Source: Triatoma infestans
Taxonomy: Eukaryota; Arthropoda; Insecta; Hemiptera; Reduviidae
Length of the DNA stretch: 64,000 nucleotides
Reading direction: 5' to 3'
Assembly: GCA_011037195.1 (NCBI GenBank)
Contig: JAAEAF010009006.1
Span: 17,775 to 81,774 of the forward strand
The notes under the pieces were generated by a model, which worked only from the letters and a program-made list of their open reading frames with translations, was not told the DNA's origin and did not search any database. Below are positions 11,336 to 23,224 of the stretch, one piece after another. Position 1 is the first letter of the stretch. Each line of letters opens with the position of its first letter. The position numbers were made by a program, and so were the translations under genes.

Positions 11336-12317
11336 TATAACCAGTATTTTTTTTTAGGCTTTATACTAGATCTGCCGTGCGATCCTCATTATAGGCGTAT
11401 TTAAAACCTGGTTTGCCTTAAAAACAGACGCGGCTCCCCGTTAACTAAATTCATTCCGATAAACGATGAATAAACGTTTTGTAAACACTCCAGTTTGGAA
11501 GAAATTTTGACATTTACAATTGTCTTTAGTCGAATAAGAGAAAGATATTTTACTTTGAGTAGTAATCTACTTCATATACTTATATATATATATAGGTATG
11601 GAATGTGGTTGTATTATCTTTTAGAAGTATATAGGCATGATGTCTATTTTACCTGCGGAGACGTCTTGATTAGGTATCTTACAGTTGTACCTCTCACACC
11701 ACTTTGACTTCCAACATATTTGAGTGGCTATAGATAATGAGTGAACTTCTCTTTGGCCTGAACCCAACATGTCTTATATGATATATTGTTTTTAGTGAAC
11801 GTCAGGTAATAGTAAAAAAAAAATATTCAAGTATATAAACCACTCGGATATAGTTATCTACTATTCATTTAGAAAAGTTTATTTATTTTTTTTGTTTTTT
11901 AGCAAATCATTAGCACCGGTCAATGATCTTGACATGAGAAATATAATGTAGTAACATTGCGAAGATCAAAACAAACCCCAGAAAATACAGCGAATTTAAG
12001 GTTATACCAAACGGAACAGGTTATATAGAGAGAGAATATTGTAATACATTCTCAATATTAGCATCTTTTCACATTTTTTTGTATATTCATAATATAAAGT
12101 TAGAATCAATTTAATGAATACACGGTTATAGGAAAAAATTAATATTCGACACGTGAGTAAAGTATTTTTTAAAACTTTTGGTGCGCTCTTGGGGTCAAAC
12201 TCTGAACTTGACTGTGTAAAACATCCTACTTCTCTCTTTTGTCAAATAAATAACCATTATTTGAAAGACGGCATTAATCTCTAACAATTATTTCTACTTT
12301 TTTTTTTTACTACAAAG
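11336..12317. other. No gene recognised
   Basis: AT-rich. The 70-codon frame at 11,495-11,707 has no recognisable motif. TA-rich run at 11,580-11,596. Confidence 0.45.
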
Positions 12318-12490
12318 ATTGAAATCCCGGGTTCAAGCCCAGTTTTGCTGCCCCTAAGTTTACTCTCCCTTCCTAGGAGCCTCTGTCCGATAACGAGAGA
12401 ACACTATCCGGAGCCCGCCAGTGGTATGAGCAGACTTCTGGCGCCAATGACCATAGTTTTTGACGCGCCTTGAATTAAAAAAAAGAAAAA
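12318..12490 (+). repeat. tRNA-derived SINE, copy b (5' truncated)
   Basis: Begins inside the tRNA head, just before the B box (GGTTCAAGCCC), then shows the shared body (TTCCTAGGAGCCTCT, AACGAGAGAACACT) and type-1 tail (GGCGCCAATGACCATAG..ACGCGCCTTGAATT, poly A). Confidence 0.8.
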
Positions 12491-12570
12491 AGAAGGACAA
12501 CTTTAGCCAGTAATTTTAATGGAATAATTATACATTAATCAGCTGTTGTAGTAAACAAAGAAATAAAAAA

Positions 12571-13257
12571 AGGGCCCGGTAGAAACAATGAACAGGTTTT
12601 AATTTTCAGTTGTTGAAAATATCCCGTACTTTTTCGTTGGGTATGTGTGGCAGCCTGTAAAGATGACTTTGCAGATTTGGTCTCCAAATCACTCATTTGT
12701 TTTGTTTTGTTTCCTAGTAGTCAATTAGCCATGGAGCGTTGGACTGTAAGGGAGCGTATTTGTGCCGTAGAATGGTTTATTAGAACTCGTTCAATAACAG
12801 AAACTCAACGGGCATTTCGGTGGGAGTTAAATCGACGTAATGCCCCTTCTCATCTCGCAATTCATCATAAGGTGAAACAATGGCGTGAACAAGGCGATGT
12901 GAAAAACAAATCACCTCCAGGACGACCCCGTTCGGTACGAACACCGGAAAACGTTGCTAGAGTGCGAGAATCTGTGATGCAGAGTCCAAGAAGGTCAGCG
13001 AAGAAAGAAATGACCCGTTCAGTTTCTGTTATTGAACGAGTTCTAATAAACCATTCTACGGCACAAATACGCTCCCTTACAGTCCAACGCTCCATGGCTA
13101 ACTGACTCCTATGAAAGAAAACAAAACAAATTAAATGATTTGGCGACCAAATCTCCAAGGTCCGCTTTACAGGCTGCCACACATACCCAACGAAAAAGTG
13201 CGGGATATTTTGAACAACTGAAAATTAAAACCTTTTCATTGTTTCTGCCGGACCCTG
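12571..13257 (+). mobile_element. Snap-back Tc1/mariner-group (IS630-like) deletion derivative
   Basis: Two inverted arms of about 250 bp (12,571-12,820 and 13,007-13,257) enclose a spacer of about 186 bp. Outer ends read GGGCCCGGTAGAAACAATG and, inverted, GGGTCCGGCAGAAACAATG. Each arm contains the transposase start codon and its first codons, so the arm reaches far beyond a normal terminal repeat. The right end is followed by TA, consistent with TA target choice; the left flank is not clear. The catalytic half of the transposase is missing, so movement would need a transposase from elsewhere. Confidence 0.75.
12731..13105 (+). pseudogene. Truncated Tc1/mariner-group transposase N-terminus fused to its own antisense
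   Basis: The start is placed at the ATG of MERWTVRERICAVEWF, because the same Met opens the inverted copy on the other arm. Residues 1-60 form a helix-turn-helix DNA-binding region (RAFRWELNRRNAPSH..), and 60-95 carry the linker GRPRSVRTPENVARVRESV that precedes the DDE domain in this insect transposase group. From about residue 92 the frame runs into the inverted arm and translates antisense of its own beginning, so no DDE catalytic domain exists. At about 125 codons it is far shorter than a full transposase of around 340 codons. It could at most encode a DNA-binding fragment. Confidence 0.7.
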
Positions 13258-13789
13258 TAGTTTTACTTTATTGAACTGGTCAATCTTAAAATTGTAGGAA
13301 GGAATTACATATCCTAAGAAATAAATTTCTGTTAGTCTTTATTCTCCACTATTAATAAAGAGTAAGAGAGAGAGTGGAGTTGCATCTAATGTTTTCATTC
13401 AGCTGGTGAAGGCAATACAAAATTATTATCTGCAGAACCCTAATTAGATAATCTATTTCTGCAAAGAATGAGTTGCATTTCGAAGTCCAATTGAAGTTTT
13501 AAGCATTTTTATTGGCTAAAAGATGAAATCATAAATATTTTTTTTTGCCAATTTTTTCCATTCGGTTGACTATAAACAAAGTTATGTTGCATTGCACAAC
13601 TTATCGAACTGTTATTTTTGGGGAAGGAAAGAACTATCTTACCTCTTGACAAAGCTTAATTTTTCTTTTTATTTCAATCTACTTTCATTAAACAGTATAA
13701 TATTGATATAAAAAAGTAAATAATTTTTTTTTTTATTTTTTTATTGATATTTACACCTGTTATAAAGCTATATAATTGTGGACAATTCA
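13258..13789. other. No gene recognised
   Basis: AT-rich, with an AGAGAG tract at about 13,363 and a T-run near 13,727. No recognisable coding or repeat structure. Confidence 0.5.
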
Positions 13790-14590
13790 TAGAAACAGGA
13801 GCGGAGAAGTCACTCAGTAGTGAAATTCGCGAGTTATTCAGTAAGTAGATCACGTGGCCACTGACGTATTAGTCTTCTTGTTGAATTTGTAGGGTTAGTT
13901 AGGGATACAAGTTCACGGACGAGAAGATTGACATGAGATGATAAACTGTTGTGAAATTTGTTGTAACCGAATAGGATTTCTTGAAGGACGTATGGTATAT
14001 TTAAGTTTGTATGGATTGTATGATTGGAGACAAAGAAAGGAGCTGAAACGATTTTTTTCTTGAGGATTTTGGATTGGAGTGTTTGGATACGATTATAATT
14101 AGATCGTTTGGTTGAACCCCACAGTTCGGCGCGGTAAGTCTAAATACTAAGTTTAAGTATGACTTTGTAGATTAGAAGTTTGTTAGTAAGTGTTAGGTTA
14201 GATTGTTTGTCAAGTAATCTCATCAGCATTTTGTAACGTTGAAGTAGTGCCTGTCGTTTGGTCTGGTATGTGAATTCCAAGTGAGGCGTCGGTCCAAGTA
14301 TAGTCCTAAGTAGCGAACTTTTTGTAGTGGGGGTAAGGCGACATTGTCATAATAAACTGGAGCAGAAGTGAGTCGTCGGAGAGTGAAGGAAATGGCTTGG
14401 CTCTTTTCAGCACTAATTTTGATTCCACATTTATTGAACCATTTTTGGAGTGAATTCAGGTGCGCCTGTAGATTGCGAGTTGATATTACGGGATCTTTAT
14501 GTATAGCAAGAATGGCTGTATATTCACGAATGTGTAGAGAGTGGAGGTATGTGGCATAGTTGGCATATCAGCTGTATAGATGGAGTAAAG
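13790..14590 (-). pseudogene. Jockey-type LINE ORF2 C-terminal fragment
   Basis: The minus-strand translation, with frameshifts, gives a peptide around 14,560 where the YADD box would lie (no intact ADD), then ALPPLQKVRYLGLYLDRRLTW (first residues at about 14,338), an ELWGSTKRSNYNRIQTLQ stretch, and ending in RRLIRQWPRDLL. These are successive landmarks of the Jockey polymerase C-terminal half (the YLGxxLDxRLTW block, IQxxQxKxLR, and the basic end). No poly(A) tail was clearly seen at the 13,790 side. Inactive. Confidence 0.8.
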
Positions 14591-16049
14591 GAAAATAAAA
14601 GTAAATAACAAATACATTTTTGAAAATTAATACATACCTTTTGACTAATATATTTTGAAATTAATTTAAGAAACTGCTCTGGATTTGAAATAGAATCTCC
14701 AGAAATCTATTCCTGATTATCCCACCATTTTCAAGTATAACTAAACATTTAGTAACAATTCCAAGTTTGAAGGAAAGCTCGCCATTAAAATTATGAAAAT
14801 GTCATTGAAGAATTGACAATAAGAATTGTATGGTTCGTTTCACTTCAGTTATTTTTTTTTATTTATGTATTTTCTGCACACATCTTCTCTTATTAGTCTC
14901 TTTAATGGTGTAAAATCTATCAAATTTGTCAAAGTAAATTTTAAAATTAATTAAAAGAAAGTCAAGAAATTCTATGTAGATAAATCAAATATTTTGCACA
15001 ATTGATCAAGATTTATAAAATCCTTGTTAGCAAATTGTTATAATATTCCCCTACCAAAGGAAGCAGAGTGATGAGAAAAAATGGCGGAGTTGAACTTTCA
15101 ACATTCCGTACCACACACACGTCCGTAGCAATATTAAAAAAAAAAAAAATAAGGGCTGTCGAGTGTTTTGTATGTACATGAGATATGCCAAGGGTTGCCA
15201 GGAGTATACAATACAATAGGGTTTATGTTAACAATAGGATGTGTTGCCTGCGCCATCTTGCCAACTCCACACTACGTCACCAAATACTTGAAATATGAAG
15301 TTTTGATATTTTGTGAAGCACATTTCAGAATCATATCAACATAGAATTCACTTGCTTATTAAACAATAGTCTAACTTACCTAAATCTGTCAATTTGCAAA
15401 GGCATTTACATTACATAAAATCTCCATTAATCACATTACAAATTACCGGCTGAATGAAATTTTATCAATTAATGGTTTATTGTTTATTTATTTTTGCCAC
15501 TTTTTCAGACAATTGCATTCATCTATTAGGAAATAAAGAGAAATCTAGGGCATTCCGGACTTTATTAAGGTATAGAACCTTTGTTTATCAGTGAACAATA
15601 GACCATTTCTTAATGTAACTAATTATTTTATGTAGGCAAATATAAATAATTTATTTATATTACATAACACGTTCAGGATGCTATTAAAAAGTTAAGTCTA
15701 ATGTAAGTTTAATGAAAAGAATTGATTATTTTCTGATGAAAAAATTAATATTCAATTAATTCAATTAATAAGCCAAATAAACACACGCACATTTGCGTAT
15801 ATTTAAGAAAAATTATGATTACTTCTGCAAGTCGGGCTTTAGTTTCGGTCACAGCAAATAAAAAGAATTTTAAATCATGTGAAATTTTAATAATCGAGTG
15901 TCGTAAATCTGAATTGTAAATCTACATGTAGGTGTAGAAATATTTCAAAAATAAAAACTGGAGGGGAAATCAAATTGTAATATTTCGTCTAGAAATCATT
16001 AAGGAAGGGATCCGAAAGTTTTTTTAAAAGTCCATCTACGGCCGGCCAT
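14591..16049. other. No gene recognised
   Basis: AT-rich, with a poly(A) run at about 15,136-15,149 and a slightly GC-richer stretch 15,060-15,290 that has no motif-bearing frame. No RNA gene recognised. Confidence 0.45.
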
Positions 16050-16510
16050 ATTTGGCTTGTTGTTTTTGTTTTTTTGTTTTATTGAGGGTTTGTGTACTGC
16101 GGCCACAGGTGATCTATTGTACTCTTTCTAATGTGCCTTAGGTGAGCTTGCTAATCTACAGCACACTCTCCAGGTTGAGATCCCTAAGGAATCCCAGGAT
16201 CCTGGAGAGTTCTACGGTAGGTATTTCGCCCTCCGCTATCTGGTAACAACCCAGGCTATTGAATTTTCTTTGGATGACGGCAACGCAGTCGGTGAAGAGA
16301 TTGTATTGGAGTTTTCTCCATCGCCTCACAGAGTCTACATGTGCCATCGTCTTCTTGGCCCAGCTTTCTCAGGTGTCCCCTGAGTCTGCAGTGCCCTGTA
16401 AGAAATCCCATAAGAATATGGATCTTATTCTTACTCAGATTGATGCAGGTGGCTTCCTGGTTATTCGTGTTATATTTTACACAGTCTCTCAGCCGTTTTC
16501 TAAATAAAAA
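16050..16510 (-). pseudogene. I/R1-like LINE 3' end: ORF2 C-terminus plus 3' UTR
   Basis: The minus-strand frame ending at 16,156 reads VIQRKFNSLGCYQ, then TVELSRILGFLRDLNLES and stop. This matches the LARxRFxxLGxYxL..LxxFLKxL ending of RNase H-bearing LINEs. Just upstream, in another frame, TCRLCEAMEKTP corresponds to the CxxC zinc-binding segment, so at least one frameshift is present. The 3' UTR contains ACAATAGATCACC, GGCCGCAGTAC and CCCTCAATAAAAC before an A/C-rich tail. That UTR resembles the type-2 tail of the window's SINE and makes this LINE family a candidate mobiliser. Confidence 0.65.
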
Positions 16511-16702
16511 TCTTTTTCCAATTCAAACCTCATTTTCGTAAAACTTGTTTTAAAATTCTTAATGGGTAAAGCATTTTAAGGGAAATTCTTAACATATTTT
16601 GCTCCTTTCTAAATTAATATCAAACTAAAAAAATTTAACCACACTGAATACCAATACAAAATAAACCGCACTAAATTCACTGTTAATCTTTGGGTACAAC
16701 AC
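16511..16702. other. Short AT-rich gap
   Basis: No structure recognised. Confidence 0.4.
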
Positions 16703-17053
16703 TGTTAGAAGTGTAGGGGTAGTGAACCCCCACCACTCATCCACACTAGCGAGTGAACCCCCACCACGCATCAGAGAGAAAGAGCCCCTCTCGAGAGACA
16801 GGAGAGGAGAGGCCAGTTGGATATATATACGAGAGACAGAGTCAAAAAGGGATATTCTGTTCACAGTCTCACACTTGAATTGTACACATCGTTTAGCCAC
16901 GTCAGTCAGTCTGTTCAGTTCTTGTAGTGTAAAGTATACAGTCCTTGGCAGTCAGTCATATACATATATATCAATTATAAATCTTATACCGATATTGAGG
17001 TGTTATTTATCTATCAACATCTACAACCAACATCTCCTCCTACAACCATTACA
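16703..17053 (+). repeat. Putative solo LTR
   Basis: Starts TGTTAGAAG and ends ATTACA, within the TG..CA convention of LTRs. Inside are a duplicated GAACCCCCACCAC word (about 16,725 and 16,755), a TATA-like ATATATAC, CTGTTCAC/CAGTCAGTC start-site-like sequence and a TATAAATCTTATA stretch. No internal retrovirus-like coding sequence is next to it. Neither polarity nor target duplication could be confirmed, so this may be another kind of repeat. The overlapping frames 16,625-17,069 show no conserved domain. Confidence 0.35.
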
Positions 17054-17612
17054 GAAGATATCCCTATAAATCTTTAATCTTTCTGCTTGGATCTTTTAAC
17101 ATTTGGGGAAAAAAAATGCATTCATTAAAAAAACAGAAAATCCTAAAACAATTAAGAATAAATAATACACAAAATAAATAATATTTATATAAATTATTTT
17201 AGCGTGTCTTTCATGGTTTAGTTCGCTTTAGTTTAAAATTAATTATCATTGAAATGGTTTAAACTAATTAGCATTTATTCCTATTCATTGGAGCTTAAAA
17301 ATATTTGTAAGTTGACTTTGCTGTAGGTATGTCTTTTAACACACTTGAGGAAGTCATTGATGAATAATAATGAAAACTTATAAAGTTGCCAAATTAGAGT
17401 GTTGTGTAAATAAATTGTAATTAAAATTTAATGTCCTGAAATCTGAAACTTAGTTAGTTTTATAGTTTCAGTGGAGTACACCCCTATTAAATTGTAAATT
17501 ATTAAAAAATAATTAACATCCCTTTTTTTTATAAGTAGTTTAATTTATGTATCTGAGTGTTTTTTTGTATAGCTATAAATATTTTACTTAGTAGTAATTA
17601 TATACTATACAC
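17054..17612. other. No gene recognised
   Basis: AT-rich with poly(A) runs. A weak hammerhead-like arrangement near 17,343 was rejected (see rejected list). Confidence 0.45.
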
Positions 17613-17623
17613 ACATAATTACA

Positions 17624-17787
17624 AAAGGAAGGGATTAGCTTAGTGGTAGGGCGCTGGACTAGCAACGCGGAGGTCCCGGGTTCGAATCCAGCATACTGTC
17701 CTTAGATTTTCTCTTCCTAGGAGCCTCTACAACTCAATAGATCTTTCCGGTCGTAGTACAATAATCCCTTACAACAATCTACAATCT
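17624..17787 (+). repeat. tRNA-derived SINE, copy c (tail type 2) with target duplication
   Basis: Best-preserved tRNA head: TTAGCTTAGTGG, anticodon-loop-like CTAGCAA and GGTTCGAATCC. The body is internally deleted and jumps from GAGCCTCTACAACT to the tail CAATAGATCTTTCCGGTCGTAG. The tail ends in ACAATCT-type short repeats instead of poly A. The copy is flanked by an 11-bp duplication ACATAATTACA at 17,613-17,623 and 17,788-17,798, direct evidence of retroposition. Confidence 0.85.
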
Positions 17788-17798
17788 ACATAATTACA

Positions 17799-18340
17799 TA
17801 CATACTTACATGCAACCATTTGGGTTTGGTATACCCATTGACAAACTTAACTCATCACCATAGACTCACTCACAGTTTTATAAACACTAACTAGCAAAAG
17901 AACCACTATAGATCATGTAAGGCCCCCAGTGAATTTGGCTTTTTTTAGCCACTCCCATTTAAGCATCTACAATTTAATGTTTATTACTCATCACTAGCAC
18001 TGCTGACAGAGAATAAATACCGACATTTTTTTGGTAATATTTATGGATAAAGAATGCACAATTAAAAACGATAGGAACTTGAGAATTGAAAATGTATAGG
18101 TCAATCCATCCCCTTTCGATTTTGTAACGCCAGCAATCGTAGCAGGCCAATAAATTCTTCATCGTATTGTCTTTCATTCATTGAATTTCATTATCCATAC
18201 CAATCTGAGAGCACCTCATTTAAATAATTATATTTCTATCCATCAAATATTATTCATTTCTCTTCATTCATCTTTATTATTTACTAGGTAAGATGGCGAA
18301 GTTCTTCCTAAGTTGGTCCTGCTAACAAATAGTACACTTA
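17799..18340. other. No gene; possible low-copy repeat at 17,890-17,965
   Basis: The segment around CCACTATAGATC..AATTTGGCTTTTTTTAGCCACTCC resembles 48,130-48,190 loosely. Otherwise no recognisable structure. Confidence 0.3.
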
Positions 18341-18547
18341 GGGAAGGGAATAGCTAAGTGGTTAGTGTACTTGTCCAGCTGTGCTACTTTTAGATTTTTT
18401 CTTTCTAGGATCCTCTACACCTCACTGCCCGGTGGTGCACAGTGTTGTCTGTAAAGAGAGAACACTGTCCGGAGGCCGGCAGTACACTGAGAAAGCTTCG
18501 GGCGCCAATGACCATAGATGTTAACGCGCCTTAAATTAAAAAAAATC
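18341..18547 (+). repeat. tRNA-derived SINE, copy d (tail type 1)
   Basis: Head starts GGGAAGGGAATAGCTAAGTGG but lacks the B-box segment (jumps to GTGCTACTTTTAGATTTT). Body and type-1 tail are well preserved (GTTGTCTGTAAAGAGAGAACAC, GGGCGCCAATGACCATAG, GCGCCTTAAATT). Its poly A merges directly into the A-run that opens the next HLR copy. Confidence 0.8.
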
Positions 18548-19343
18548 TTGTGTGAAACACTCACACAACTTTCTCTTACTCCAGTTCTCAAAATTATAAT
18601 TGACAACTTTTATAGTTTGTGTACCAAATTTAACGAAATTCGTCGAAAACTGAAAAAACTGTTCAGTAAAAGCGCACTTCCGGTTTACTAATTTTCTTGA
18701 AACTGGAACTTTGGCAACCCATTTATTTCTAACTAATTATTTTTTGGATGATAGAATTGTATAATCAACTAGGATAGCACTTGATGAAAACCTCTCCCCC
18801 AAAAGTGCCCTTAAATGAATTTTTTGGGCACCAGTTGTACATCTTTGTATATGTAGTTTATATAGGAAGTTTCAAAAAAATCTTCGCAGTCATTTTTGAG
18901 TAAAAGGCGAAAAAGAGAAAAAAATCATTTAGTAAACGCACTTCCGGTTATCCGATTTTTTCAAACTCGGAATTTCAACAACATATTTAATTCTAATTAA
19001 CATTATTTAGGTGACAGAATTGTCTAATAAACGGAAATAGCAATTTAGATAAAAAAAACTAACCCCAACCCTCTCCCAAAAATGCCCTTAAATGAATTTT
19101 TTGGGAGAAATGTTTTAAATAAAAGGTAGCTTTTTGTAAGTATAGTTGATATAATAATTTTGAAGAAAAAAGGTCGGAGCCATTTTTGTGAAAATCGCAA
19201 AAAAGTAAAAAAAAACAACAAGTAAAGTGGTACTTCCAATTGAGGAATTTTGACAGATAACATACTGTCAGATCCCATGGTGATACCTAAACGGAATATC
19301 AAGTTTCAACTTTCGGCAGTTTTTCGTTTTTGAGCTATGCTGT

Positions 19344-19381
<38 letters not shown>

Positions 19382-19495
19382 CATTTGCTAAAAACCACTT
19401 TTTGGGGCTCAGGGGACCTTGAAACGGATATTTCCGGTGAAAACTAGATATCGAAAATTTGACACGATTACTTCCGCTTACTAAGAGTAAGAGAT
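18541..19495 (-). repeat. HLR repeat, full-length copy
   Basis: Reverse orientation. Right end: stem-loop GTGTGA-AACAC-TCACAC (18,550-18,566), then CTCTTACTCC (18,573-18,582). Internal units are marked by ACTTCC-type landmarks at about 18,675, 18,939 and 19,231, so spacing is 264 and 292 bp. A CA microsatellite (19,345-19,379) and the left-end block GATATCGAAAATTTGACACGA follow. It closes with AGAGTAAGAG (19,485-19,494), the inverted partner of the first 10-mer with one mismatch. No coding capacity. Confidence 0.85.
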
Positions 19496-20012
19496 CGTAA
19501 AATAAAATAAATAAAAAAATACTACACCTAAGTCGGCGAATTTGTAGACGCAGTATTTGATAAATTATAAATAACATCATTATTTTCTTGCAAAATGTAA
19601 TGTAAGATATATTACTTAACACAAAAATAGTAATAATAATAAAATTATAACGTACTGTTACTTTTAAAAAAAGTAAAATAAATTACTCTTAAAGAAAAAA
19701 CTTATTCCATGAATATAGCTTCAGAAACTATAATCATATATCTTAGATTTTTTTATAATCGTTTGTGGTACTACTTCCGGCAGACATTTGTTACAATAAC
19801 CTGCAGGAAATCATGTACTTCTTTAGGAGTAACTTTACTGAGTGGAATGTCAGAATGCTTTCAACCTGCACGTAACTTAAAGAAAAAATTAAGTAGGTCA
19901 CTTTGTTGATAAATATATATAAGAAAATATACAATTGTTAAAGTCAGGTATTATATTATAAATCAAGTTTAAACAAACTCAGAGATCTTACCACAAAATA
20001 TATATATATAAG
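19496..20012. other. No gene recognised
   Basis: AT-rich; TA-run near 19,998. The 66-codon frame at 19,709-19,909 has no motif I recognise. Confidence 0.45.
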
Positions 20013-20134
20013 CGGAAGTATTGCGATCAAATTTAATTCAGTTTCCACCGGAATACATGTTTTGAGGTTTCCTGAATACGAAGAAAATGTTTTCTAGAAA
20101 ATTGTCAATGTGTGTGTGGATAAAATATCTCAAC
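20013..20134 (+). repeat. HLR left-end fragment
   Basis: GCGGAAGTATTGCGATC..CCACCGGAAT..TTTTGAGG.. up to a short TGTGTGTGG tract and AAAATATCTCAACA. It is cut off by the RTE-like LINE that follows. Confidence 0.7.
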
Positions 20135-21030
20135 ATCTTCATTATTGCCCTTGACGACGCTATAGCAGAACGCAGCAGGAAAATGCGAAAGTTTGCTCTC
20201 GGATACCATGGATTTTAGGTCCATGTAAGATTTGATCTATTAATTTTTGCAGACGACATAATCGTATTCGCCAATAGTGCTGAGAATCTTCAGTATATTA
20301 TAAATGTTTTACAAGAAGAATTGAAGAAGACGAATATGACTATTAACGTGGAAAGCACTAAAACAATGAGTTTAGCCGTACGGGAGGAAACAATCTTTGT
20401 TTAACATTAAATAATCAATCTCTTCAACAAGTGAGCAACATCAAGTAAGTACTTTGGAGAAATGAAAAAGGCAAGATTGGCTGACAAATTAACGAGAGGT
20501 TTACGTCAGGAACAAGATTGTTCAACGCTCTAAAAAGAGGTTTCCTAATCAAGAAAGAAGTGAGTAAGACATCGAAAAGAGCTGTATTTAAAAGTACATT
20601 TCTCCCGATACATACATACGGTAGTAAGTTCTGGACCCTAATATCAACACACTGAAGCCAAATCCAGGCAGCCGAAAAGTGAGATACCTTCGTAACATCA
20701 CGGTTATAGGGAAGAACCTGATGTAAAGGCTGTAGTGGAAATAATAATAGAAAATAGACTCAGATGGTTCGGTCACTTTTTAACGATGGATAATATATAT
20801 CTCTTCAGGATTGTCAGGATTATCTACGAAACAAGTTTTCATGGGAACAGAAGCAAAGAAAGACCAAGAGCTACTTGGGAAGAAGGTATTAAAGAAGACT
20901 TTCTACAAAAAGGCATGGACTGGAGCAGAAGAGTTTGACCGAAAGACGAGAGATATGTACGGAAGGGAACCCATGCACCGAGAGGTAGAATGGGTTATGA
21001 ATAAGGAGAAGAAGAAGAAGAAAGATTTCC
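20135..21030 (+). pseudogene. RTE-like LINE ORF2 C-terminal fragment
   Basis: 5'-truncated LINE in several frames. LLIFADDIIVFANSAENLQ carries the reverse-transcriptase motif C as FADD, followed by ELKKTNMTINVE, matching the GLxxNxxKT block. Further on ENRLRWFGHFLTMDN and KERPRATWEEGIKEDF match the RLRWFGHVxRM..RGRPxxxWxxxVxxDL ending of RTE-like endonuclease/reverse transcriptases. The A/G-rich AAGGAGAAGAAGAAG near 21,003-21,022 may be its 3' tail. Stops and frameshifts make it inactive. Confidence 0.8.
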
Positions 21031-23224
21031 ACCATTGCAGACTGTAGAACAAGCAGAACACATGATCGAAGGCACAACACTGCCTGATTTATTCAAGGGC
21101 AGGTTGAGGTAGCACAACCGCAGTTAGATGAAATTAACAAGGTGACTTTCTATTACCAGAAGTTTGGAAGTCAACCGCTTGAGCGCGCATGCCAATTTGA
21201 AGCATTAACCAGTCTAAACAAAGTTTAATTAAATATTGCAAACCTCCTTTCGTTTAGTTGCATGAACTTGATTATTCTTTTAATTCTTTATACTTGGAAC
21301 ATTAATAGTCCAATCTCAAATTCAAACTGTGCATTTGCATCCGCTATTCAGTAATTCGCAACCACATATAATTATAGTTTGACTGACTGCAAGCTGATGG
21401 TCTTAAATTGTTCCATCTTCTGATCCTGACTTTCCTATCAGAGACATTAGGGGATAATATCCCTGGATACATTTGTTAAAATAAAAAGACAGGTAAATGA
21501 AAGAAGAAAAGGCAAGGGCAGTTAAGGTGTTTTCCAACGGGCGAACCAGAAGCTGACTATATTTCCTAGAATTTAGTTGCTACATCAGGCCCTACGTCTA
21601 ATAATGAGAGCAGGCTAGAAGATAAACATTTTCCATGCCTTAATGTAACCTGAATTAGTATCATGCAACAGATTTAAAAATTTCGTACAATTATCATACA
21701 TAGGCAACAGCGAGCTTCTTTCTAACAGTCTTATCCAAAGCATTTTACATTTCCATTTCTAAAAAGATTCTCAGTACCCAATGGTAGTCGAAATATTGTT
21801 GTTTTCTAGACAAAGTTGGAAAAAAATATCTAAATCTTATGTAAAGTTGCAAATGAGGAAGATCGGAAAGAAACATAATCAATGTGATTGAATAGACTGG
21901 TGATCGATCAAAAATGCCAGGAAATTTATAACGACAAAATTCCTATGCCAAGTTGATTGCATGGAAATTTAGCATCCGTTATGTATATGAGATGTAAAGT
22001 TTTATTATTAAACATGTGCATTATTTATTTATTTTTCTAACCTGGTATTACTTCCGTTAAATTCTCTTGTTATGGATTACAATATATTATGGAATGCAAT
22101 TTACTGCAGGGGAAACAAAAAGTGTTTCAACAATTAAACATACCAACATCATTAAAAGTATTTCAATTATAAATTATAATCAAATAAATGTAAAGATAAC
22201 AATAAACATTATACATTAAACATGTTATTTTTCTAATTATTAATTATGTTTTATTTAAAAATCAAAAACATTATTAACATTACATTAACAAATGCAAATT
22301 TAATACAATTTTCATTTGCATAATTTTCTCATGGATATCTTTTTTTTTATTTAATATAACTGCTCCGTTTTCAATTCTCATGTTTTCACATGCTTTGATA
22401 ATGTTGGGAAAAATTGTTTAAAAAAAAAAGGAAGACAAATCTGTTTCTAAAAGTTTAATTATAAATTATAATACATAATTATGTACATTAAATTCTATAG
22501 CTACCTTAACAAGTCAAAGGAAAAAAATTTACTTGAGGATCGATCATTCGGGATGTTTCATTTTCGCAGTATTATCAATGCAAACTAGACAGCTATTTGG
22601 CTACTACGAGACCCATCAGAAGTTCTTTTACATGGATAACTTTCATTCTGCATCATTGTAACAAAAATATATTGAACATCATGAATTAAAATTAATTTCT
22701 ACCAAATTTTATTCTGTAATGGACTCACAGACGATGTAGATGTCCTTCTATATATTGGACTCATTGACGTACAGACATCCATCCACTTTTATCTCACCTA
22801 AGGAGAGTAACAACAGTACCACCTATCACAATCGCTTCAACATTTCAAGAAGTCAAAACCCGCCTACTTACCCCTAGTAGAACCAAAGAAGGGGACTTCC
22901 AAGTGTTTTCTATTGAAGGACACTAATATCTTTCAAACTTCATGAAGCCCAGCACTCTAATAATAGCTTAGTCTGTCATGCAGGTCCGCTCTATTATTCT
23001 TATGCTACTTTTTTTTCTGTTTCTCTTACTCTTGTTTAACCGTACAATCCGGACAGTATCTTTGCTTTATCCAATATATCAGTGAATCTTGAGTGTAGTT
23101 CAAATTCACTAACACTACATAATCCCACTACAATTCCTATATAAGACAGGAGGTTACAATATTTAACCGATTTCATTAATTAATTTTTGGAATATTTGAT
23201 ATATTTAAAAAAAAAAAAAAAAAA
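21031..23224. other. 2.2 kb without recognisable genes
   Basis: AT-rich intergenic sequence. A less AT-rich stretch at 22,720-23,110 has no motif-bearing frame. Ends in the poly(A) run (23,207-23,225) that opens the next HLR copy. Confidence 0.5.

Noticed and set aside
15835..15862. GAAAC core on the minus strand near 15,845
   Set aside because: No CUGANGA element lies upstream and no stem II can be drawn.
17343..17390. Another hammerhead-like motif (TTGAGGA..AATGAAAAC)
   Set aside because: It resembles Penelope-type motifs but lacks a separate G12 before the A-run and has U at C3. No palindromic partner.
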